Source: Choricystis sp. odSpoLacu1 (taxonomy: Eukaryota; Chlorophyta; Trebouxiophyceae). Taken from it: 64,000 nucleotides of DNA. This document shows, one piece after another, positions 44,791-55,519 of this stretch (position 1 is its first letter; each line of letters starts with the position of its first letter). The DNA is taken from the NCBI GenBank assembly GCA_958009055.1, contig OY253655.1, positions 1 to 64,000 of the forward strand, given 5' to 3'. The notes under the pieces were generated by a model. The model saw only the letters and a list, made by a program, of their open reading frames with translations. It had not been told where the DNA came from and searched no databases. A program made the position numbers and the translations under genes.

Positions 44791-45876
44791 ATGAACGCCC
44801 TCGTTTTCGACACCACCACCGGCCTGCACCTGCAGACCGACAGGCCTCTGCCGACGCCTGGCCCGACCGACGCCCTGCTGCGCGTGCGGCGGGCGGGCAT
44901 TTGCGCGACCGACCTCGAAATCGTGCGTGGCTACGTGCCCGGCTTCTCCGGCGTGCTGGGCCACGAAGCCGTGGCTGATGTGTTGGCGGTTGGGAGTGAT
45001 GTGGACGCGGGTTTGATCGGCCAGCGTGTCGTACCAGAGATCAACGCGCCGCCGGCGAGCGCGCCCCGCCCGCCACCCGGCGTGCCAGCAGCAGAACAAG
45101 CCGCGTTCAGGAATCATTGCGAAGGTCGCACCGTGCTCGGCATCATCAATCACGATGGAGTGTTTGCCGAATATGCGGTCACGCCGGCGGCCTGCTGCGT
45201 GCCGGTTCCGCCGTCTGTGCCCGATGCAGCCGCCGTGTTTGTCGAACCACTGGCCGCCGCCTTCCGCATCGTGGAGCAGGGACTGGTGGATGATGCCGAT
45301 GCTTCCATCGCGGTGGTTGGCGACGGCCGCCTGAGACTTCTAATCGCTGTTGTGCTTGCCACTCGAGATGGCCGGCGAGGGCGGGTGGCCCACATCGGAC
45401 GCCACGCCGCCAAGCTGGGCCTCGTTCCGCCCGCCGCCAACGTGGAGGCGCACGTGCTGCCAACTGAGATTGACACGGGGGCCGCTGCCGCCGACTGGGC
45501 TCGTGCACGCGGCCTGGCGACTTCATTCACCGTCGTTGTGGACGCGACGGGTCGCTCCGCCGGCGTCGCCCTGTGCCTGGCCCTCATCCGCCCTCTAGGA
45601 ACCTTGGTTCTCAAGACAACGGCCGCTCCTGGAGCTCCCGACGCGCCCGCCTGGGCTGATGTGGCCAACGCGGTGGTTGTGCAGGAGTTGGTGCTTGTTG
45701 GGTCGCGGTGTGGGCCGTACGCGCCCGCGCTGGCCGCCCTGGCGGACGGGGGCCACCCTGTCCGATTGCTGGTGGATGCCATGGTCAGTGTGACGCTGCC
45801 GCTGGGGGATGGGGTGCATGCAGTGACGGAGGCGGGGAGGAAGGGAATCGTCAAAGTGCAGATGGTGATGCAGTGA
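44791..45876 (+). CDS. MDR-family (zinc-type alcohol) dehydrogenase lacking the structural zinc site
   Basis: Single exon, 361 residues. The N-terminal GroES-like part has 'AGICATDLEIVRGYVPGFSG' and 'VLGHEAVADV' with the catalytic zinc ligands Cys, His and Glu. The Rossmann part shows 'IAVVGDGRLRLLIAVVLA' for NAD(P) binding. The lobe that normally holds four Cys for structural zinc (usually after 'INPACG') here reads 'PEINAPPASAPRPPPG' and keeps one Cys ('NHCEGRTVLGI'), so that site is lost. Relatives act on polyols, threonine or other alcohols; the substrate is unknown. An acceptor-like TTTTTCCAG directly precedes the ATG, which could mark a 5' UTR intron. Confidence 0.8.
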   Translation: MNALVFDTTTGLHLQTDRPLPTPGPTDALLRVRRAGICATDLEIVRGYVPGFSGVLGHEAVADVLAVGSDVDAGLIGQRVVPEINAPPASAPRPPPGVPAAEQAAFRNHCEGRTVLGIINHDGVFAEYAVTPAACCVPVPPSVPDAAAVFVEPLAAAFRIVEQGLVDDADASIAVVGDGRLRLLIAVVLATRDGRRGRVAHIGRHAAKLGLVPPAANVEAHVLPTEIDTGAAAADWARARGLATSFTVVVDATGRSAGVALCLALIRPLGTLVLKTTAAPGAPDAPAWADVANAVVVQELVLVGSRCGPYAPALAALADGGHPVRLLVDAMVSVTLPLGDGVHAVTEAGRKGIVKVQMVMQ

Positions 45877-46122
45877 GGGCGTCCCTCCCTGCTTGACAGC
45901 AGTCGACGGCCAGTTTCACGGGGTGGATGTGCACGACTTGCGAGCGAGTGTGTGTGGGGCGGGGTTGAGGGGGTCGATCAACAACGGCGTTCTGTTTTTT
46001 TTTTGTTGTTTCACACCTCCCCGCCTCCTTTCTGTGTCAAAACCATAATCAAGGCGAGCCCACACACACACCGCCACATCAAGGCCACCTCCCACCTCTC
46101 ACCCACACACCCGCCCCCCACC

Positions 46123-47245
46123 ATGACCGCCCCCGGCGCCGCGCCGCCCGCGCCCGCGGTCGGCGCGATGCCGGTCGTCAAAGCCCTGCTGCTGCTGGAC
46201 GCGGACGGCAAGCGCATCGCGGTCAAGTATTATACGCCTGAGTGGTGCGTGTGCCAAGGAGGGAGAGAGAGAGAGAGAGTGGAGGGGAGGGAGCAGCTCG
46301 CCCCGCCCCCGCAATCGCGCGCATCGGGACGAAAAAACACGTTGCGCGGTCTCTCACGTCCCCTCTCCCCTCGTGTCCCCCCACTCCCAGGTCCTCGGTG
46401 CACCAGCAGTCCGACTTTGAGAAGACGGTGTTTGCCAAGACGGCCCGCGTCAACGCGCGCGGCGAGGGTGAGTGTTTTTTGTTTGGATTGCCGCAATCAG
46501 AGGCAACAAACACGCGGGGGCGGCAATGTCAGTGCACGCTCCGGCAAACCAAAGCAGCTTGCCTTGTCTGCTGGCGGCGGTGGCTGGCGGGCGTGTGTGA
46601 AAGGATGGCGCACGCGCGATGGCTGACGACACTCTCGATCCCCCTCTCTCTCTTCCTGTCCACCAGCCGAGGTCTCCATCATGGACGACTGCATCATCGT
46701 GTTCAAGGTGCGTGTGTCTGTGAGGGAGAGAATGGACTGTTGTGTGTGTGGAGAGAAAACCATAACCGATTTCCTTTTTTCGCCTTCCTCACCTCCCACC
46801 CCCTCTCCCTTCCTCCCCCACAGACGATCGGCGACCTCACTTTCTACGCCGTCGGCGGCCTGGACGAGAACGAGGTCGTGCTGTCCATGGTGCTGACCGC
46901 GTTCTACGAGAGCGTGTCGCTGTTGCTGCGGTGCGTGTGGGTTTGGAGAGGGGGGGAGACAAACCACACTCACACACGCGTTGCCCTCTCAGCCTCCCAC
47001 CCCACCGCCCCCCACACTACAGTGGCGCCGTCGACAAAAAAACGGTGCTCGAAAACCTGGACCTCGTCCTGCTGGCGCTGGACGAGATTGTGGACCGCGG
47101 CTTGATTCTCGAGACCGACGCGTCGACCGCGGCCGCGCGCGCGTCGATGGCGGGGGCGGACGCGGACGTGCCGCTGGCAGAGCAGACGCTGTCCAAAGTG
47201 ATGGCGACGGCCAAGGAGCAGCTGGCGCGCAGCTTGCTGAAGTAG
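46123..47245 (+). CDS. COPZ: Coatomer subunit zeta (COPI)
   Basis: Five exons (46123-46244, 46391-46467, 46667-46707, 46824-46930, 47023-47245) give 189 residues in phase. Longin-type core: 'VVKALLLLDADGKRIAVKYY', 'FEKTVFAKTAR', 'AEVSIMDDCIIVFK', 'GDLTFYAVGGLDENEVVL' and 'VLENLDLVLLALDEIVDRGL'. Zeta pairs with gamma-COP in the F-subcomplex of coatomer, coating Golgi-to-ER vesicles. The third exon is only 41 bases. Length and motifs match the family throughout. Confidence 0.94.
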
Positions 47246-47447
47246 AGAGAGTGGGAGGGGAGGCGAGGTTTTGTTTTTTTGTTGAGGAAAACACTCTCGC
47301 GCCCATTTCTTTCCCTTTTTCGCGCGCCCACACTCCCTCTTTTGCAAAAGACACACGGACGTGCTAGCTGTTATTTTGCGAAAGCCTGACCACCTCCTCT
47401 CGACAAAGACTGCCTCAGGCGCCCCCACCTCCCCACACAAAACACTC

Positions 47448-48666
47448 ATGCCGACAGCGCGCTGGCCGCCGCCCGGGTCGGCGCCCGTCTGCCGCCCTCC
47501 GCCTCCCTCCCCGCCCGCCGCGGCACGGACATCATGTCGCCCGTCAGTGTCGGGCACCAGCGGCGGCGACGCCGCCGCCGCCAACCGCCGCAGCGTGGCC
47601 GCCGCAGCGCGCCGCGCGCGCGGCGCCGACGTCGACCTGTTTGCTGGCGGGCCGGACGCACCCCAGCTGGTGAGAAAGAGAGAGAGTGTGGAAAGAGAGA
47701 GAGAGAGGAAAGGCGGGCACGCTGGTGCGTGTGTTGGCCTCCCCTCTCACACCACCCCAAACCCCACTACTCTCCCCCAGGGCGGCCGCCTCGTCCAGTG
47801 GTACCCCGGCCACATCGCTCGCGCGGAGCGTCGCCTGAAGGAAGCCCTGGCCAGAGTGGACGTCGTAATCGAGGTGCGTGACGCGCGCGCGCGCCGGCGC
47901 GAGCACCCACCCCTCCCTCCCTCGGTGGGCGGGCACCAAACCCACCGTGCTGGTGCTCAACCGGGTGGACCAAGTGTCGGTCGCGGATCGGGAGGAGTGG
48001 GATGCTGTGCTGGGGGCGGCGGGCACTCCCCCTCTTTGGACCGACGGCAAGCGCGGCGTCGGGTCGCGCCCCCTGGCTGCTGCTGCGGCCGCAGCAGCCG
48101 ACACCGCCAACGCGGCCAGGGCGCGACGTGGCCTCACTCCCCGCCCCTGCCGCGCCGTGGTGGTGGGGTTGCCCAATGTCGGAAAGTCGGCTTTAATCAA
48201 CCGCCTGCTCGGCCGCGCGATCGCGGCCTCTGCGCCCCGCCCGGGAGTCACGCGCGACCTGCGCTGGTGCAGAGTCGCGGAAGGCGCAGTGGATTTGCTG
48301 GACGCTCCTGGCATCATGCCGCCGCGGTTGGATGACCAGCGCGGCGCGGCCAAACTCGCTGCCTGCAACCTGATTGGTGACGCCGCGTACCTTTCCTCCG
48401 CCGTGGCAGCCGCCCTGGTGGACACGCTGCGCACCCTGCCCCGCGGCCACACCGCCCTGGAGCGACTCGCCGCCCGCCTCAAGCTGGATGCGGCGGCGTG
48501 GGCAACAGGAGAAGATGCGGTCGATTGTGCGGCCGCCATTCTGTTTCATGGCGACCTGGAGCGAGCGGGGGACCGCATCCTCAAAGACTACCGGTCGGGC
48601 GCGCTGGGCGACCTGGCGCTGGAGGATGCGGCGGCGTGGGGTGGGGGTGGGGGTGGGAGGCGGTAG
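47448..48666 (+). CDS. DAR (RbgA/YlqF-type) circularly permuted GTPase, organellar ribosome assembly
   Basis: Exons 47448-47669 and 47781-48666, ~368 residues. Motifs come in the permuted order G4 'NRVD', G1 'GLPNVGKSALINRLLG', G2 'PGVTRD', G3 'DAPGI', after 'QWYPGHIARAERRLKEALA' and 'EVRDARA'. Between 'EVRDARA' and 'STHPSLPRWAGTKPTVLVLN' the frame shifts by one surplus base within the CG-alternating tract 47881-47896. Bacterial RbgA and plant DAR GTPases mature the large ribosomal subunit; the Ala/Arg/Pro-rich N-terminus points to plastid or mitochondrion. Confidence 0.82.
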
Positions 48667-48804
48667 AAGGGGAGAGAAGTTTTGTTTGTGTGTGTGTGCA
48701 TCATTGTTCGTGTCCGTTGAAACACAGGGGTGGGAAACACGGCCCGAGGGCCGCTGTGTGCGTGGTGTGCGCTCTCTCAGAGAAAAAAACAACTCTCAAC
48801 CCCG

Positions 48805-49822
48805 TCAGCCCATGACGGAGTGCGAGAGCACGGGCGTCTCGCACGCGGCCGCCATGTAGGGGCGCCCCGCTTCCTGGACCTGGGCCGCCCGCTCGCGCAC
48901 CGGGGCGCCCACCAGGTAGCGCAGGGGGAGGCAGCTCTCCGCGGCGGCGGCGGCGGCGAGGAAGTTCCCTTCCTTGGCCAGGCACCGGTCCAACTCCTTC
49001 TGGCCCGCCAAATCGCCGACGCAAGCCTTGGCGGTGGCAAGCAGCGACGCCTTGGAGCGCGCGACCTCCATCTGGGCGAGGGCCGCGGCCGAGCAGAAGG
49101 CGGCGCCCGCCGCGAAGCTGGCATCGCAGCACATCTTGTAGGCCTCATCGAAGGTGTCGAGCGTGACCTTCGTCATGGCCAGCGACGCCGCCAGCACGTG
49201 CACCAGGTCCGAGTGCTGCGAGCACGACCAGACGTGCGTGGGCGGGGTGACGTTTTCGTCTATTTTTTGCACGCACCCGCCTGTGCAGTTGATGAAGTCG
49301 GCGATCTTGGCCGCGTCGGCGCGGGCGGCGGCGCCCTGCACGCGGAAGTAGGTGGAGAGGCCACCCATGGAGACCGAGGATGAATCCGCCCACACGCTGA
49401 TGGCATCGAACGTGCCACCGCCCACGATCGTCGTGTGGTAGATCTTGGACAGTTTGGCCTCCACACTCTTGAACGCTGGGCCGTGCGCCTGGGAGCAGAG
49501 GAGGGGCTGGTGGCAGTCGCCGAGGGGGGCGGCGACCAGGTACGCGTACTCGGTCGCCACCGCGGGCGCGCACGACTTGGGCAGGTGGGCCAGGTGGGGG
49601 GGGAGTTCCACTTTTGTGTGTGTGAGAGAGAGAGAGAGGGGTGGGTGGGGTGGGTGAGGATGGGGTGGGTGTGGGAGGCGGGGAGTGCGGGTTGGTTTCG
49701 TCGGCGCCCGCGCACGGTCGTCGAGTAAAAAGGCGCCCCCGTTTTTCCTCTCCCCACCCGCCCTGTCGAGCACTTTGCGGGCAGGCCACCCCACTCGCCC
49801 ACTCACTCTGCTTGGAGGCCAT
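48805..49822 (-). CDS. Cysteine-rich protein of unknown function
   Basis: Exons 49822-49807 (only 16 bases) and 49610-48805 give 273 residues; the fifth residue ends exon 1 and codon six spans the junction. Twelve or so Cys are spread over the chain, several in pairs ('NCTGGC', 'MCCDASFAAGAAFC'). No signal peptide or membrane span is evident. 'KIYHTTIVGGGTFDAISVWA' and 'GGLSTYFRVQGAA' look conserved in character but match nothing I know. Confidence 0.6.
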
Positions 49823-49972
49823 GGTGGTGTGTGGGGTGTAGGGTGGGGTGTGGGTGTGTGAGCTGGGGTGGAGGGCAAACAGGGGAAAGGAAGAGCGAGT
49901 GTGGTCGAGCGGCGCACTGTCTCGATTCTTTCGCGTCGAAGCGACGACCCCGCGCCTCTCTCTGCTTCCACG

Positions 49973-50680
49973 ATGGGCCGCCTCAAGTCCTCCCTCTCCG
50001 TCGCCCAAGCCGTGCACCGCCTCGTGCGCATGGGTGGCATGCCGGAGCCGCGCTGGCTGGCGGCGGCCGAGCGGTGAGACGGAAGGGAAATTGCGGCGGC
50101 GGTGGGTCGGTCGTGCCTGCCCTCCCGCACGCCTGCGACCTCTCTCTCTCTCTGTGTCTTTGACGCTCACACACACAACACACAACATCCCCTCCTCCTC
50201 AGCCTGGGCCTCCACATTCGGCAGCCCGCCCCCAAGCAGCGCCCGCGCCTGCCGCGCGTGCCGCGCCTCGTGTTTCCCGAGGACAGGGCGATGCAGAGCA
50301 TGCTGAAGCGGAAGCCACAGGTGAGAGTTTGTGTGTGGTGGGGGGAGAGGATCGGCCGAGGATCAAAAGGGAAAGAAACTCGACGGCTGGTGGCTCTTCC
50401 CCGCGCCTCACCCACCCTCCCTCACCCCCTCCAGATCAAAACCACGCCGATCGACCTGACGTCCACCACTCCCCCTCCCCTCAAAACGGCGGCCCTGGCC
50501 GCGGAAAACGCGATGCGCCACGGCACACCGCGCCGCACCGCGCTGGCAGCCGCCGCCGAGGAGGCGGCGGTGGCCGCACCAGCCAGCTCGGGGGGCGTCA
50601 TGGAAGCGTTCCAGAGGGCGGAGGAGGAGGCGCTGCTGGCCGAGTTGGCGCGGGTGAGGAGCAAGGGGGGTGAGAGGTGA
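49973..50680 (+). CDS. Mitochondrial ribosomal protein mS23-like
   Basis: Exons 49973-50073, 50203-50320 and 50435-50680 give 154 residues. The N-terminus 'VAQAVHRLVRMGGMPEPRWL' and then 'RVPRLVFPEDRAMQSML' resemble the mS23/MRPS23 pattern (a helix, a Trp, a Pro-rich stretch, then P/H-E-D-R). The C-terminal part is Ala/Glu-rich helix. mS23 lies in the body of the mitochondrial small subunit. Similarity is short, so this is a candidate rather than a firm call. Confidence 0.5.
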
Positions 50681-50971
50681 TTTTTGTGTGTGTGGAACGC
50701 AGGGGGGGGAGGCCAGCGTGGTTGTTGTTTGTGTTTTTTCAGGTCTGCGTGTGTGTGTGTGTGATTAGCAGCTGCAGCAGTAGGGAGAGACGTGCGCGAG
50801 TGAGAGAGAGAGAGAGAGCGGGTGAGAGAGTGTGTTTTTCTCGCGTCTCCTCTTCTCCCCGCCTCACACCTCCCCTCACAAAACGGACGCCGCCCTGCCT
50901 CCCTCCCTGCCTCACACCCCCACTTAACACACACACACGCCCGGCCCTGACACACACACACACACATTTTC

Positions 50972-52627
50972 ATGGCCGCCCCCTCGGCCGCCGCCCTCCT
51001 CCCCCCCTCACTCGACGCGCTGCGCGCGCCGCCGCCGCCCCACGCGCTGGTGGACGCCCTGGGCCGCGCCCTGCGTGACGACGCCAGCTTGGTCCATGTG
51101 AGTGAGGGAGAGAGAGAGGAGGGGTGCATGGGCGTGCACGCGACTGGGTTTTAACCTCCTTTCTACCCACCCACCCCCAAAAAACAGACCGTCGCCGCCT
51201 CCATCGCGGCCCAGCTCATCCCTGCCGCTCCACCCGGCGTCACCGCTCGCGCGGCACGCTACGTGACCGACCAAGCCACCGCCCTGGCGGCCGACGCGCG
51301 GCCGCCGCCGCTGTCCCCCGGGCGGCCGCCCCCGGGAGCGCGCGCGCCGACAGTCGTCGTGGAGGCGGGCACGGACGCGGCGCACGTGACGACGGTGGAC
51401 GGGTGTGCCCAGACGGAGGCGGTGGACAGGCCGAGGGAGGTGCGGCCGCCGTCGCCCGTGGCAGCGCCTCCGCCGCCGCCGCCGCCGCGCCGCGCCGCAA
51501 ACACTCAGACGGACGACCCGCCGTCGCCTCGCGCCACCACCACCACCGTTGTTGTGCCGGGCTGGCCGGCCGCGTGGGGGCCGCCGACAGCGTGGCCGCC
51601 GGCTGCAGCTTTTCCTTTCCAAAGAAAACAAATAAGTTCGTCACCGCTCGCGCAGCCGCGCCGCACCGCGCCGCCACCTGCCCCGGTCGCCTTTGGCAGG
51701 CGGGCAACGCCAGCAGGCCCCCCGGCCCTGGCCACCGCGGCCCGGGCGCAGGTCCGGCGCACGGATGAGGTGGTGTCGGCCGCACCGCCACCGCCACTGC
51801 CGCCGCGACGGGCTGCCGCTGCGCCGCCGCGCCCACCCCCTGCCACCGCCACCTCCACTCCGCCCATCGACGCGGACGCCGCCCTGCTGCGTGATGTGGC
51901 GGCCCTGTTGACGGCGGCGGGAGCTTCGGGCGCGGTCGAGGCCGCGGCTGCGGCTGCCGCCGTGCCGCCTCCACCTCCACCGCCTCCTCCCCCTCCACCG
52001 GCCCGCCTCATCCGCCTGCGCCCCCGGCGTCACGCCCCCACCCGCCCCCTGGTACTGGTTGTGCCCCGGGATGGCGTTTCCAGGCCAGCGGTACAACCGC
52101 CGCCCCTGCCACCGGTGCTGTGGAGGCCGCCGCCGCAGTCGCCGCCACCACGTCGCCCACGCCGGTCACCCTCTCACTCCTCCTCCCACTCGTCCGCGTC
52201 CTCCTCCTCCGCCTCCTCCTCCAGCGACGGCAGGGGCGACCTGGTGCGCACGCTGCGCGCCGCCCTGGCTCGCGGGGCGGCGGTCACCCGCCGCGCGCGG
52301 TCTCCCGTATCGTCGTCTTCTCCGTCGTCCTCCTTCCCTCCCTCCACGCCCCACCACGAGTCGCTTTCATCTGCGCCCTCGCCGCCGTCATACCCGAGTC
52401 CTTCTCCTTCCTCCTCATCCGGCAGCGGGTGGTCGGCCCTGGCCCGCGTGTCCGACGGCGGCGACGCGCGGCGAGTTGTGACGCTGAGTTTTGACGGCGA
52501 AGAAAACGACGACGTCCACACCAGCGCCAGCCCGCGCCCCCACTCCGACAGCGGCCGTCGCAGCGAGCTGGCGGCGTGGCGGCGGGCCCGGCTGTCGGCG
52601 CTGGGCGAGAGGCGGCGGTCGAGGTGA
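50972..52627 (+). CDS. Proline/serine-rich protein of unknown function
   Basis: Exons 50972-51097 and 51188-52627 give 521 residues. The first ~80 residues are an Ala-rich helical domain ('LVDALGRALRDDASLVHTVA'). The remainder is low complexity: Pro runs up to twelve (~335), Ser runs and Arg/Pro stretches. The C-terminal ~75 residues regain a normal composition ('VVTLSFDGEENDDVHTSAS', 'SELAAWRRARLSALGERRRS'). No domain is recognised; a disordered scaffold is likely. The open frame of 480 codons supports a real gene. Confidence 0.6.
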
Positions 52628-52700
52628 GAAGGAAAAACAAAAAAACGATGTTAAACAAAACAAAAACAATGCTGTCACAACCATCCAAAACCAAACCAAT

Positions 52701-54127
52701 TCAATCCTCCTCTCCATCCTCGCCCCCACGCCCCTGCCACGACAGATACTTAGACTCCAGCGACCGCAGGCGGGCGGGCAGCCGGTAGGGGCGCGTGCGC
52801 GCCGCGCGCGCGGCCTCACGCGCCGTCAGCTCGATGTAGAGCAGGGGGGCGTGTACGAGCCCGTCTTCTGTGTCGTACGTCTGCACCGCGGGCGCGCCGT
52901 GGGGCGGCTGGGCGCCGGAAGGCACAAGTGCTGTGGCGGCGCGGCTGTCACCACCATCCCGGTCCGCTGCTTCCTCGACCTGCGTCCCGTCCGCCCACCC
53001 GTTCCACGAGTCGATGACGACCGTGTCTGGCGCAGCGTGGGCTGCCTGCCGCCACGCCTGCACGTAGCGCTTGCCCTCGTCCCGCGCTCTGACTGCGCCC
53101 CGCTCGCCAGGGCGCGTCGGCGTCGCGTCAACGTCGGGAGCAACGGTGGCGATAAATGCTACACCAGCAGCCGCAGCAGTAGCCCGCATGCCGTCCCAGT
53201 GGTCGGGATAGGCGCCCCAGTCGATAGCATCGGTGTCGGGGGCGTCGTCGAGGGGGGGAGTCGCGACCCCGTCCACGCCGCACCGCGCGAGAGCGCCGTC
53301 AGCAGACCGCACCCACTCGGCCACCAAAAACACGTCGCGAGGCGTGCCCCGCACACTGAACTGTGAGTCCGCGTCCAGCAGGGCGCGCCAGTGGCGGCAG
53401 GGGACGTCCCGCGCGCGGCGCACAAGGACAAAGGGGCGCGGCTGTGCCGCGTCCCCCTCCCGGCGGCCGGTCAGCAGGGCGGCGCCCCCAGCAGCGGCGC
53501 GCACGGTGTCGATGCAGAAGGCCATGTCGTCGCGCACGGTGCGGGCGGTGCGGCCGGCGTAAGGACGCGACTCGAAGCCGACCCTCAGGCCCGCGCGTGC
53601 GGCCGCGCGAGCCGTCACCGTCAGCGCGGTCGCGTTTGTGGCGTCGGCGAGGGCCACCGAGATGACTCCTCCACGTGCTGACACCATGGTGGGGGCGCGG
53701 CAGGGGATGAGGATGCCGCGGACGCCCGCTGCCACGGCGGTCGCAAGGCGGGTGGACACGGCAGCTGGGTCGGCGGACGAATACCGAGCCGCCGGGCGGA
53801 ACGCAGTGGCGTGAGCCCAGTCGCCCCAGTGGCCGTCGATGGACGGCGTGGCAAAGCTGTGAGGAGGGAAGAAGGGAGGTAGGGTGGGTGGGGGGCGCCA
53901 TGCTATTTCGCTCCATGTGCGCCCCCTCTCTGACACATGGGCCGCGCCTCCCAGTCCACCACCCTCACAACCCATACTCACCCTACATGAAACACAGCCA
54001 GCACGCGCGGCAGCTCAAACCGGGTGGGCGGCGCCACAGCGGCAAGCCGCATGGGCGCCGCCGCAGCCGCGAGCGCGGCGGCGGCCGCCACCAGCACTGC
54101 CGCCCAGCGCGCGTGCTGGGGCGACAT
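52701..54127 (-). CDS. GH99-like (endo-alpha-1,2-mannosidase family) type II membrane protein with altered active site
   Basis: Exons 54127-53982 and 53856-52701 give 433 residues. A signal anchor at the N-terminus ('WAAVLVAAAAALAAAAAP') fits a Golgi type II protein. Family landmarks in order: 'DGHWGDWAHA', 'RYSSADPAAVSTRLATAV', 'VGFESRPYAGRTARTVRDDM', 'GVDGVATP', 'FIATVAPDVDATPTRP' and 'IDSWNGWADGTQVEEA', then 'LLYIELT'. In GH99 enzymes the last motif is NEWHEGTQ with two Glu essential for catalysis; here they are Gly and Asp. It may be inactive or mechanistically altered. Normal enzymes trim glucosylated mannose from N-glycans. Confidence 0.75.
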
Positions 54128-54218
54128 GGGCAGGAAGTGTGTTGGGGGAGGTACCCACACACACATACAGACAAAACGAGGTGTGTGTGTGTTGCTAAAC
54201 AAGTTTCTTACTTTTTTT

Positions 54219-55292
54219 TCAGTCCTCCACTCTCTGCTCCTCACTCCCTCCCTTCACAAAGTGCGCCAAGTACTCGACGTTGCCCCCCGTCGCCCCTCGC
54301 AACGGTGACTCGATGAGACCTCGTGCCTCGAAGCCGGACGCTGCCACAGCAGACACGACGGTTTGCACCACACTCTCTCGCACGGCGGCGTCTCGCACAA
54401 CGCCGCCCGCGCTGACCGCGTCCCGCCCCGCCTCGAACTGGGGTTTCACCAGGATGACGACGTGGGCGCCGGGCTTGAGCAGAGCGGAGACTGCGGGCAG
54501 GATCTGTGTGGGGGTGTGGAGGAAGAGAGGTTGAGGAAAACGAAACAAAAAACTTCGGCCCCCCCAAACCCCTCTCTCCACTTCTCTCTCACCTTCAACA
54601 CCGAAATGAACGACACGTCCAGCGTGGCCACATCGTACGCCGTCCCCGCCCCCGCGGCCGCCAGACTGGCGGGCGTGGCGTGCCGTATGTTGGTGCGTTC
54701 GAGGATGGTGACACGAGGATCCACGCGCACTTTTTCAGCGACCTGGCCATACCCCACGTCCACCCCAGTGACGCCCGCCGCCCCCCGCTGCAGCAGGCAG
54801 TCGGTGAAGCCGCCAGTGGAGAGGCCGCAGTCCAGGGCGGTGGCGCCGGTGACGTCGATGGCGAAGGCGTCGAGGGCGGCGTCCAGTTTGTGGCCCGCGC
54901 TGGGGGGTGGGGGGGGGTGGGGGGGGGGGGGAGGTGAGCCGACGAAACAAAAAAAAAAGCCATGCAGCCAAACTCTCTCTCTCTTTCTCTCTCTCTACTC
55001 ACCGACACACAAACTGGTCCTCCTTGGCCCGCACATCGACGACGGCGCCGTCTTTGACGGGGGCCCCCGCCTTGGTCACGCGCTCGCCATCCACAAACAC
55101 CAGCCCCCTCGCGATCCAGGCTTGCACCACATTCTTGGAAGTCCCCGGTGGGGCTGCTTCCAGGGCGGCATCATCCAGGCGGCGGCGGGGGGGCCGGCGA
55201 GGGGTGGAGGCCGAGGCTTCGGCCGCCACTGCGCGCCGCGGCGGCGCGCGGGCGCGGGACGCGGCAGCGGCGGCGGCGCGCAGGGAGCGCAT
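54219..55292 (-). CDS. TlyA-family rRNA 2'-O-methyltransferase (S4 plus FtsJ domains), plastid
   Basis: Exons 55292-55003, 54899-54593 and 54503-54219 give 293 residues. An Arg/Ala transit peptide precedes an S4 RNA-binding domain ('[20 protein letters not shown]'). The methyltransferase domain has '[20 protein letters not shown]' for SAM binding, 'DVGYGQV', '[12 protein letters not shown]', '[12 protein letters not shown]' and 'NVEYLAHF', giving the catalytic Lys-Asp-Lys-Glu set. Homologues methylate bacterial-type 16S/23S rRNA, so plastid (or mitochondrial) ribosomes are the likely target. The historical family name hemolysin does not describe this role. Confidence 0.85.
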
Positions 55293-55519
55293 GGGGGGTA
55301 GTGTCGTGCAGAGAGTGGTGTGGATGAGGCGGGAGGGCGCCCGGCCCCCAGCGCGCGCGGGGGGAGGCCGACCCACGTTTTGCGAAACGAAACGAATGTG
55401 TTGGCGTTCTTCGCTGGCCGCCACACCCAAAACCCGCTCCCCACTGGCCCTTGCCGACACGCTTTCCTTGCCTCTATTCTACACACACACACAACCTGTG
55501 ACTCGCTCTCATGTTACCC

